A stretch of 64,000 bases of DNA. It comes from CAVQBP01 sp963723205 (GTDB taxonomy: Bacteria; Bacteroidota; Ignavibacteria; Ignavibacteriales; Ignavibacteriaceae). The notes under the pieces were generated by a model that saw only the letters and a list, made by a program, of their open reading frames with translations, made no database searches and was not told where the DNA came from. Shown here piece after piece: positions 36,047-43,515 of this stretch. Within the stretch, counting starts at the first letter, position 1. Every line of letters starts with the position of its first letter. The stretch lies in contig CAVRQC010000002.1 of NCBI GenBank assembly GCA_963723205.1, forward strand, positions 1 through 64,000, in the 5' to 3' direction. The translations under genes were made by a program, and so were the position numbers.

Positions 36047-37039
36047 CAACGGTTTTTCCGGATGCATCTTTATATAATCAATTAATTCATCAACCTGGGC
36101 AAAGGCTAATGCAGAACAAGTATCTGCGGCGCCGTAAAAAATTGCTATTCTCCCTGTCTCTGAATCATGTAAAGTTGCACAAGGGAAAGTAACATTGGCA
36201 ACAAATCCAATTGTTTCATAAGGTGCTTCAGGAGTCAAAATATAATCTTCACTATTAGCAATAATTTTTGAAGGATCATTTATATCCAAAAGGGCGGCAC
36301 CAATGCTATATATATAACCGCTGCAAGTTGTACAAACACCGTGATAAATTAATAACCAACCTTCAGTTGTTTCAATCGGAACTGGTCCTGCACCGAGCTT
36401 TGTGTTCTTCCACCAATAATGACTTGTTTTCATTACCAATCTATGTTTTCCCCAATATGTTAAGTCGGGACTTTGACTCAAATAGATATCTCCAAAGGGA
36501 GTATGCCCGTTATCGCTCGGACGGTTAAGTAAGATAAAATTTCCATTTATTTTTCTTGGAAATAAAACACCGTTCCTGTTAAACGGAAGGAATGCATTTT
36601 CTAACTGTACAAAAGTTTTAAAATCTTTTGTCTTTGCTATGCCCACCGTAGGCCCATTGAAATAATTACACCACGTTATATAATAAGCCTCTTCAATTTT
36701 GACTAACCTCGGGTCATATCCATAAAGGATAGGTTTTGCAGGTTTACCATCTTCATTAACGAATTTGATAATTTCTTCTTCAATTTCCCAATGAATAGCG
36801 TCTTTACTTTTACCAAGATGCAATTGCGGATATCCATTTTTATGATCTGCCCTGAATATGCCGATAAAATCTCCATTGTAAGGAACAATAGCACTATTAA
36901 AAATTCTTGAAGAATCTTTTAAAGCTTCTCTTCCTATAACAGGGTTATTATCATACCTCCAGACAATTCCTGAATAACCTTTTGGTTTTTCCTGCCATGG
37001 AATATTTTTAAAAGATTCTCCTATGATAGTTTTTTTCAT
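36044..37039 (-). CDS. GH130 beta-mannoside phosphorylase family protein
   Basis: I start at ATG 37039 (331 aa), preceded by AAAGGA, not at the upstream TTG 37054. It has the five-bladed propeller plan of GH130: NSAIVPYNGDFIGIFRAD near the N-terminus, YGYDPRLVKIEEAYYITW with the general-acid Asp, and KLGAGPVPIETTEGWLLIYHG. Members phosphorolyse mannosyl-glucose or beta-1,4-mannooligosaccharides; some hydrolyse instead. It is cytosolic. Placement between the GPH symporter and GH94 suggests glucomannan-derived disaccharides. Its stop codon lies inside an inverted repeat shared with the neighbouring cassette. Confidence 0.88.
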   Translation of the reverse strand: MKKTIIGESFKNIPWQEKPKGYSGIVWRYDNNPVIGREALKDSSRIFNSAIVPYNGDFIGIFRADHKNGYPQLHLGKSKDAIHWEIEEEIIKFVNEDGKPAKPILYGYDPRLVKIEEAYYITWCNYFNGPTVGIAKTKDFKTFVQLENAFLPFNRNGVLFPRKINGNFILLNRPSDNGHTPFGDIYLSQSPDLTYWGKHRLVMKTSHYWWKNTKLGAGPVPIETTEGWLLIYHGVCTTCSGYIYSIGAALLDINDPSKIIANSEDYILTPEAPYETIGFVANVTFPCATLHDSETGRIAIFYGAADTCSALAFAQVDELIDYIKMHPEKPL

Positions 37040-37134
37040 TTTATCCTTTCCCAATGATTTTATTACTCTTTAAATGAAAATTAATGAGTACAATTAAAAT
37101 CTTGAAACCATTACTAATTCAACATACTATAAAC

Positions 37135-38559
37135 TCAAGCTGTAGCAGGAGCTTCCTCACTACCTTCTTGTCTTCTCCGTTCAAGTTCCTTAACAATCTC
37201 ATCAACGCGTTCCTCATTTAACGGATATAATAATAAAAGTATCATTGATACTACTCCAAATGCTGCAGGGATCAAACTAAAGAGAAGAAGTAATCCTTTC
37301 AGGCTATCCGGGGATTGGACTTCATTTGGTACAAATCCAACCTGAGACATAAGATTTAAGGCAACAAATGCTCCGAATGCCCATCCAAATTTCTGCGACA
37401 TAGTTGATGCAGAAAATACTAAACCAGTGGTTCTGCGCCCGCGTTTCCATTCACCATAGTCTGCTGTATCAGCATACATAGCCCAGAGAAGAACACTTAA
37501 TGGTCCGCCTGATAATGATCCTGTAATTTGAAACAAGAAAATTAATCCCAATTGGTTTGGGCCCAAGAAATAAAATATAGCAGTGCTGAATATGGCAATT
37601 ACAAACAAAATTACGAAAGCTTTTTTCTTACCTACTAATTTAGCAAACCAGCTGACAGCAAAAACACCGAGTAAAGAAGATATTTGACCTACTGTATTAA
37701 ATGCGGATGTAATTGTTTCAAAATCATAAGTATCTTTTCCAAAGAAAGGCAAAGAGACTGTTTTCGTTCCTATTACATATTTAAAATAATGCACAGTTAC
37801 ACTGCTTCTTATTGCAACAAAAAGAATAAAAGTAATAGTTGTTGCCAAAAGTATTAACCATGGCTTATTGGTGAACAATTCGTAAAGATCTTTTTTAACT
37901 GAAGATTTTTGAGTTTTGGGAGGCTGAACACGTTCACGGGTACCCTGGAAGGCTACCAGAAAAAAGATTACTGCTAAAATACCGTAGACAACAAAGGATA
38001 ATTGCCATCCTTTGGCAGGATTATCACCTCCAAGCGCTTTTGTAAGTGGAAGAAGAGTAGCAGAAACTATAATACCTGCAGAGAAAGCAAATATGAATTT
38101 AAATGAGGAAACAGAAGTCCGTTCATTTGAATCACCGGTAATCACTCCCAACAATGCTGTATAAGGAATATTAATTCCTGTATACAGCATCATGATTAAA
38201 ATGAAAGTAACATAGGCCCAAATAAGTTTACCTTGCGGTCCGAAATCAGGGACAGTAAACGTTAATACACCTACCACAGCAAAAGGCACACACAACCATA
38301 ACAAATAGGGCCGGAAATGTCCCCATCTTGTTTTTGTACGATCGGCAATCATTCCCATCACTGGATCATTAATACCGTCCCACAGACGACTAACTACAAA
38401 CAAAGTAGCAGCGGCACCGGCAGGAATTAAAAATACATCTGTGTAGAAATATGTAAGATAAAGCATAAAAGTCTGCCAGTACAATACAGACGCAAGATCT
38501 CCAAAACCATAAAAAAACTTTTCTTTAAATGGTAATTTTTGGACTACTGTTTCGCTCAT
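37135..38559 (-). CDS. GPH-family sugar:cation symporter (MelB-like)
   Basis: This 474-aa protein has twelve membrane helices. The GPH signatures are FYGFGDLASVLYWQTFML at the N-terminus and DRTKTRWGHFRPYLLW in the second loop. GGAGAG precedes the ATG. Members import disaccharides or glycosides with sodium or protons. It is first in the module symporter-GH130-GH94-GH9-MBL and probably brings intact oligosaccharides to the two cytosolic phosphorylases. Confidence 0.88.
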   Translation of the reverse strand: MSETVVQKLPFKEKFFYGFGDLASVLYWQTFMLYLTYFYTDVFLIPAGAAATLFVVSRLWDGINDPVMGMIADRTKTRWGHFRPYLLWLCVPFAVVGVLTFTVPDFGPQGKLIWAYVTFILIMMLYTGINIPYTALLGVITGDSNERTSVSSFKFIFAFSAGIIVSATLLPLTKALGGDNPAKGWQLSFVVYGILAVIFFLVAFQGTRERVQPPKTQKSSVKKDLYELFTNKPWLILLATTITFILFVAIRSSVTVHYFKYVIGTKTVSLPFFGKDTYDFETITSAFNTVGQISSLLGVFAVSWFAKLVGKKKAFVILFVIAIFSTAIFYFLGPNQLGLIFLFQITGSLSGGPLSVLLWAMYADTADYGEWKRGRRTTGLVFSASTMSQKFGWAFGAFVALNLMSQVGFVPNEVQSPDSLKGLLLLFSLIPAAFGVVSMILLLLYPLNEERVDEIVKELERRRQEGSEEAPATA

Positions 38560-38913
38560 ACGACTCTCTCCATTTTTAAAAATGAAATTTAATGACGGGT
38601 ATTTGTTCCCCTATCCTAAAAGATAAATATGAAATAATTGAATTCAATAAAATTTTAGAAAAATAAATTTATAATTATTAACTATGCTGAAAAATATTTA
38701 ATGATAAGTTATCTAAACAACTTTTTGAATTGTAAATATTTATAATTGAACATTAAATCCACATCATAATTTCCAGAAAAAATCAGAGAGAATCGATGAA
38801 ACTTAGGAAATGGTTTAATTTTATTCAATTTTAATCAAGAGCAATAACTTATTAATAAATCATCAGACCTTATAATAAATCACAAGCGGATATTCGCTAA
38901 ATAAGAAACTAAA
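38560..38913. other. Gene-free stretch upstream of the GPH symporter module
   Basis: 354 bp of A/T-rich sequence with no credible ORF. It likely contains the promoter of the symporter/phosphorylase module. A GGAAATGGTTTAA stretch at 38809-38821 loosely resembles the arabinose-operon motif, but not closely enough to call. Confidence 0.4.
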
Positions 38914-40416
38914 TTATTGATTAACCAATCTATAACTAACAAATGCTAAATTCTGGCTATCCGGAGACCATGAAGGAACATTTATAGTTCCCTGCCCCCC
39001 AAATAGCTTAGCCAATACCTGAATTTCACCACCTTCGGCAGGCAACATTCTGAGCATTACATCTTTATTCGGCGGATGTCCCTGAACATCCTTCTCATAA
39101 GAAAGAAAGACAATCCATTTGCCGTCCGGTGAAGGATGAGCAAACCAATTATTATATTCATCATTTGTAACCTGTTCTTGCTGACTGCCGTCAGGTTTCA
39201 TACGCCAAATCTGCATACTACCGATCCTGGTGGAATTAAAATAAATATATTTTCCGTCAGGTGAATAATCAGGTCCGTCATCCAAACCTTTTGCTGTTGT
39301 TAGCCTGGTTTCCTGTCCACCTTCAGCAGAGATTGTAAAGATATCGAATTCACCATTTCGTTCTCCACAAAATGTTAAGGTTTTACCATCCGGTGACCAG
39401 CCATGCCAGTAGGAAGGACTGTTTTGAGTTATCCGCTTTGGAGTACCTCCATTAATTGGCAAAGTATAAATAATTGAATTCCCGGTTTCGGATTGATCAC
39501 TGATAACTAGCTGGGTTCCATCAGGTGAAATACCATGATCATTATTGCACTTTACTGCAAAGCCAGTATTTATTTCCTGCGGTTCGCCACCTTCAACAGG
39601 AAGTTTGAAAATGTGACCTTCACTATTAAATAAAAAATACTTTCCGTCTTTAGACCAGTTTGGAGCTTCGAAATGTTTTTCTGCCTTATAAAGCACACGT
39701 CTGTCTTTCGATTCAATATTTATTGTTTCTAATGTACTTTCCAACTTAGGACTCCCATTTGTTTCATGATTAATATTTGTAATTTTTACATCTGAAAATA
39801 TTGCTGTTTCAGAAACAGAATTATCATGTGCACAAACACCTAATCCAATGTAAAAAGGTTCGGTAAATTTAATTCTAAAAGAACCCCCTGCAGGACGAAG
39901 TGGTTCATTACCTTTAGCTACCGACATAAAAACATAATCCCCTTCTTTTTCAATTTTAAGTCTGGTTGGAGCATTAACATTTGATTGAATTTCCCTTGTA
40001 ACATCCCCCTTTTTTTCCCGGTACTGCAGAGAAGTAAGCCCGATCCCATGAAGAGCAGCATCTGCATATGCTGAATTAGTATCAAGACTCTGTCGAATAA
40101 TCAAACAAGTTTTTTTATGCGGATTACCCATTGTATCAGGCCATGTAATGTTGGCTGCTATAGAAATATCACCTGATGCTTTTTTCCAAACAAAATGAAA
40201 TTCATCTCCGGTAAACCACATATTGGTACCGCCGCCTGTTATAGTATAAGTTCCATTATCAGGATCAAATTTCACAGAACCGGATTTTCCAACCTTTCCA
40301 ATATCTCCCTGTGCTTCAAATATTCCTAAATTCGATTCCTGAGAATAGATGAGCTGTATTGTAAAAAGAAATATAAAAATTAAAAGAGAAAAGGATTTTT
40401 GGTAAAGACGATTCAT
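38914..40416 (-). CDS. Secreted protein: jelly-roll domain plus TolB/PD40 beta-propeller
   Basis: The 500-aa protein has a signal peptide ending near IYSQE, and GGAGG precedes the ATG. Residues about 30-210 form a DUF1349/concanavalin-like beta-sandwich (FHFVWKKASGDISIAANITW; FIGLGVCAHD-like YIGLGVCAHDN). From about 245 to the end run PD40/WD40-like blades (SPDGTQLVISDQ, SPDGKTLTFCGERNG, SPDGKYIYFNSTRIG, SPDGKWIVFLSYE). It probably binds carbohydrate or protein outside the cell; no catalytic residues are recognised. It lies 5' of the GPH module on the same strand but about 350 bp away. Confidence 0.8.
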   Translation of the reverse strand: MNRLYQKSFSLLIFIFLFTIQLIYSQESNLGIFEAQGDIGKVGKSGSVKFDPDNGTYTITGGGTNMWFTGDEFHFVWKKASGDISIAANITWPDTMGNPHKKTCLIIRQSLDTNSAYADAALHGIGLTSLQYREKKGDVTREIQSNVNAPTRLKIEKEGDYVFMSVAKGNEPLRPAGGSFRIKFTEPFYIGLGVCAHDNSVSETAIFSDVKITNINHETNGSPKLESTLETINIESKDRRVLYKAEKHFEAPNWSKDGKYFLFNSEGHIFKLPVEGGEPQEINTGFAVKCNNDHGISPDGTQLVISDQSETGNSIIYTLPINGGTPKRITQNSPSYWHGWSPDGKTLTFCGERNGEFDIFTISAEGGQETRLTTAKGLDDGPDYSPDGKYIYFNSTRIGSMQIWRMKPDGSQQEQVTNDEYNNWFAHPSPDGKWIVFLSYEKDVQGHPPNKDVMLRMLPAEGGEIQVLAKLFGGQGTINVPSWSPDSQNLAFVSYRLVNQ

Positions 40417-40572
40417 AGAAATAACCTCCGGTCCATAAGAATGTGACTTATATGTGTAATATCAACACAATTTTATGAAAGGTTTTACAAATTTAACTAT
40501 TTTTGATTGATAATCCTCATTAAAGCATAAAAATTTTCATCAATATAATAGATTTCAATCGTTGCAAATTGA

Positions 40573-41286
40573 TTATTTATACCCTCTTTTTATTGCTTCA
40601 GAAATTATTCCTTTGGTAGCAGTTGCACCAACTCTGGTAACTCCTATTTCTTTTACCCTTAAAAGATCATCTAGCGTTCTTATTCCTCCTGCAGCTTTAA
40701 CCTGAATGCCGGGTAAACATTTGTCTCTCATCAGTTTTAAATCATGATCCGTTGCACCATTGTATGAATATTTTCCATCCGGCTGTTTAATAAAGCCGTA
40801 GCCCGTTGAAGTTTTTACAAATGCAACCTTATTTTCATTACATATTTCACAGAGTCTTATTTTGAATTTATCATCTGTATAATAGTCATTTTCAAAAATA
40901 ACTTTTGATACAGCATTATTTGAAATCACAACTTCATTGACTAGTCTGATTTCATTTGAAATATAATTCCAATCTTCACTCAGAACTTTTCCTATATTAA
41001 TTACAAAATCAATTTCAACCGCACCATCCTTACAAGCTGCCTCTGTTTCTCTAATTTTTTGCGACACGGTATTACTACCATGAGGGAAACCGATAACCGT
41101 ACAGACTTTAACAGAACTGCCTTCCAATATTTCCTTGGCCATTGTTGCAGCATAAGGTTTGATACAGACAGTTGCGACATTTAATTCTTTTGCAGCAATG
41201 CATTCTGAATACAAATATTCATCAGTAAACGTCGGGTGAAGCAATGAATGATCAATCATTTTGGATATTGAAGTTAGACTATTCAA
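40573..41286 (-). CDS. deoC: Deoxyribose-phosphate aldolase
   Basis: The 237-aa protein starts at TTG 41286 with GAGGT seven bases upstream. DeoC motifs are EIDFVINIG (catalytic Asp), VAFVKTSTGYG (Schiff-base Lys) and QVKAAGGIRT (second Lys). It cleaves 2-deoxyribose-5-phosphate to glyceraldehyde-3-phosphate and acetaldehyde. It lies upstream of the secreted propeller gene but probably has its own promoter. Confidence 0.94.
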   Translation of the reverse strand: MNSLTSISKMIDHSLLHPTFTDEYLYSECIAAKELNVATVCIKPYAATMAKEILEGSSVKVCTVIGFPHGSNTVSQKIRETEAACKDGAVEIDFVINIGKVLSEDWNYISNEIRLVNEVVISNNAVSKVIFENDYYTDDKFKIRLCEICNENKVAFVKTSTGYGFIKQPDGKYSYNGATDHDLKLMRDKCLPGIQVKAAGGIRTLDDLLRVKEIGVTRVGATATKGIISEAIKRGYK

Positions 41287-41516
41287 TTTAGGACCTCTTT
41301 TTTGATTTAATATTTTTTACTGGAATAAAAATCCATCAATTTAATAATTTATTCCAGGATAGTTAAATATTTAAAGTTCTAATAAATAAAACTATAATTT
41401 TATTTTATAGAACTCAATGAGGATGAAATAATTTTATTCTCAAAGGCTAGATTAGAATTTGGAAAATACAGAGGTGAAAGTTTACTTGTAAGATAATATT
41501 TTTTATTTAATGATGC

Positions 41517-41915
41517 TTAATTGTGCATATCAGTATTCTTATTATTAATTCTGTCAATCGCAGCTTTAATCCTATTGAAAGTAAGCTCGGGATCAATCGG
41601 TTTTAAAATATAATCTGAAATTCCCAATTGAATCATCTGTTGTACAATATCACTCTCATCAGTAGCAGTAATAACTAAAACCTGGATATCTTTATATTTT
41701 TCTTCTTTTCTAAGATTCCTCAAAAAACTAAGTCCATCCATAACAGGCATCATATTATCAAGTAAAATTATATCCGGCATATTGTTTTCAAGTACACTTA
41801 AACCCTCTTTCCCATTAACTGCTTCGAACCGAGTTATATCAAACTTATTTATTAATACTCGTTTAAGGATTGCTCTAATAGTATCATCATCTTCTATAAT
41901 TAATGCTTTACTCAT
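41517..41915 (-). CDS. Stand-alone response regulator receiver
   Basis: This 132-aa protein is a single REC domain with all key residues: the acidic patch in LIIEDDDTI, the phospho-acceptor Asp in IILLDNMMP, the Thr in LVITATD, and the Lys in YILKPID. There is no output domain. It is similar in length to the receiver at 21913-22305 but has the full acidic pair. No kinase gene adjoins it. Confidence 0.9.
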   Translation of the reverse strand: MSKALIIEDDDTIRAILKRVLINKFDITRFEAVNGKEGLSVLENNMPDIILLDNMMPVMDGLSFLRNLRKEEKYKDIQVLVITATDESDIVQQMIQLGISDYILKPIDPELTFNRIKAAIDRINNKNTDMHN

Positions 41916-42035
41916 TTTAATACATTTAAAACAAAATTAACTTAAAAAAGTACATTGAGAATTATTTAATTGCTTAAAAACGGTGAAATTAAATAAATCA
42001 TTTCTATTCATACACCGGGAAGATAATTTTAGGGG

Positions 42036-42063
42036 AAAAAGAGAGAGCAAAGTTTACTCTCTC
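42036..42063 (-). terminator. Rho-independent terminator of ilvE
   Basis: GAGAGAG and CTCTCTC (plus-strand 42041-42047 and 42057-42063) form a 7-bp stem. Read on the minus strand it is followed by TTTTT. It lies about 76 bp after the ilvE stop. Confidence 0.75.
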
Positions 42064-42138
42064 CTCTCAAATAAATAAATAGGCTGGTTAAATTATTGAA
42101 AATTGCTTTATAATTAATTTCCCGATTACGGGATTTGA

Positions 42139-43224
42139 TTATACACTCTCTTTAACTTTTTCCACGTGAGTAAGCCAGCCATACTTATCTTCTTTCTCTC
42201 CATACTGAATGGAAGTGATTTCATCAAATAATTTTACAGCTAATTCTCCCGGTTCTCCGTTGCCAAAACTTAAATCTTTATCTTTATAATTCAACAAACT
42301 TACGGAAGATATAACTGCCGCCGTACCTGTCCCGAAAATTTCAGTTACATTTCCTTTGTTATATTCAGAAATTACTTCATCTATAGAAATCAATCTCTCG
42401 GTAGCATTCATACCCCAATCTTTTAATATTCTTAAAACAGAATCTCTTGTCATACCCGGAAGAATGCTTCCAGACAATTCAGGAGTGACAACCTCATCTT
42501 TAAACCTAATGAAAATATTCATAGTTCCGACTTCTTCAATATACTTCTGTTCAACGCCATCGAGCCATAAAACCTGTGTGAAACCTTTTTCGTGAGCTTT
42601 TTCCTGGGCTAAAAGACTTGCAGCATAGTTACCAGGATATTTACATTCACCCATTCCCTTTTTAACCGCTCTAACAAAATCATTTTGAACTAAAATTTTT
42701 ACTGGTTTAAATCCTTCGGCATAATATGCACCAACAGGTGAAAGCAGTATAATTAACTTATACTGGGATGCAGGCCTTACTCCAAGAAACGGATCCAAAC
42801 CGAATGCAAACGGACGAATGTACATTGACTCACCTTTTTTCTCCGGTATCCAAGCTTTTTCCAGAGAAACCAGTTCCACTAATGCATTTAACATAACTTC
42901 CGGGTCTACTTCAGGTATACATAATCTTTTTGCTGAATTATTAAAGCGTTTTATATGATCTTCAGGACGAAAAATAACAGGTTCGCCATCAGCAGTTTTA
43001 AAAGCTTTCAAACCTTCAAAAATTCCCTGTCCATAATGGAAAAACATTGTCGCAGGATGCAGGGATAAATTTTCCACGGGCTGAATAACAGGATTATGCC
43101 AGCCTTTTTGTTCGCTATAATCCATCACAAACATATGATCAGTAAATATTTTTCCAAAACCGAGATTTTCAGGCATTATTATTTTTTCTTTAACCTGTTT
43201 TAAATGATAATTTATTTTTTCCAT
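42139..43224 (-). CDS. ilvE: Branched-chain amino acid aminotransferase
   Basis: I start at ATG 43224 (361 aa), with AGGG upstream, rather than GTG 43233, which would sit on top of that site. This is a fold-IV PLP enzyme: HYGQGIFEGLKAFK, RPFAFG, the PLP Lys in GECKYPGNYAASL, and GTGTAAVISS near the C-terminus. It makes or degrades leucine, isoleucine and valine. A short Ile/Leu-rich ORF ends five bases upstream, and a GC-rich structured element lies beyond that. Confidence 0.95.
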   Translation of the reverse strand: MEKINYHLKQVKEKIIMPENLGFGKIFTDHMFVMDYSEQKGWHNPVIQPVENLSLHPATMFFHYGQGIFEGLKAFKTADGEPVIFRPEDHIKRFNNSAKRLCIPEVDPEVMLNALVELVSLEKAWIPEKKGESMYIRPFAFGLDPFLGVRPASQYKLIILLSPVGAYYAEGFKPVKILVQNDFVRAVKKGMGECKYPGNYAASLLAQEKAHEKGFTQVLWLDGVEQKYIEEVGTMNIFIRFKDEVVTPELSGSILPGMTRDSVLRILKDWGMNATERLISIDEVISEYNKGNVTEIFGTGTAAVISSVSLLNYKDKDLSFGNGEPGELAVKLFDEITSIQYGEKEDKYGWLTHVEKVKESV

Positions 43225-43229
43225 TTTAT

Positions 43230-43298
43230 TCACCCTGGTAACAATATGATTATAAAATAATAATGCATTTTAAGTAAAATATTTGAAATTGTAAACAT
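43230..43298 (-). CDS. Candidate Ile/Leu-rich leader peptide of ilvE
   Basis: A 22-codon ORF runs from ATG 43298 to TGA 43230-43232, five bases before the ilvE ATG. It ends in FIIILLPG, so several successive codons are Ile or Leu, the amino acids made by IlvE. This would suit translational coupling or attenuation. However, no terminator/antiterminator pair lies between it and ilvE, and A/T-rich DNA yields Ile and Leu codons by chance. Confidence 0.3.
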   Translation of the reverse strand: MFTISNILLKMHYYFIIILLPG

Positions 43299-43303
43299 AA
43301 TAA

Positions 43304-43368
43304 TGCCCGGTGGAGGGCTACCGGGCACGAGGAAGATTCATTAAGTGGGGGTAAACCTCAATGAATCT
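43304..43368. ncRNA. GC-rich two-hairpin element between ilvE and APC transporter, candidate structured RNA
   Basis: Hairpin 1 has 8-bp perfect arms, TGCCCGGT (43304-43311) and ACCGGGCA (43320-43327), with loop GGAGGGCT. Hairpin 2 has 9-bp perfect arms, AGATTCATT (43334-43342) and AATGAATCT (43360-43368). GAGG in loop 1 could pair with CCTC at 43356-43359 in loop 2. A GC-rich island in such A/T-rich intergenic DNA suggests structured RNA. The strand is undecided: it could lead either ilvE (minus) or the transporter (plus). Confidence 0.45.
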
Positions 43369-43515
43369 ATTTGAATTCTAAAATATAATTATTAAGTATT
43401 TCACGCAATCCCAATTCGCAGTTCTGTTGTCTCTTATCACTAAAAATTTATTAATATTTACGTTTTGAGTTTAATTTTTTGAACATTATCTTAATACCAA
43501 AATAAATTTTATTAA

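Noticed and set aside
35521..36060. A full insertion sequence around the four-helix-bundle gene
   Set aside because: No transposase or recombinase is present and I found no target-site duplication; only inverted repeats support mobility.
31152..38559. A classical SusC/SusD polysaccharide utilisation locus
   Set aside because: No TonB-dependent receptor or SusD-like lipoprotein is encoded in or near the cluster.
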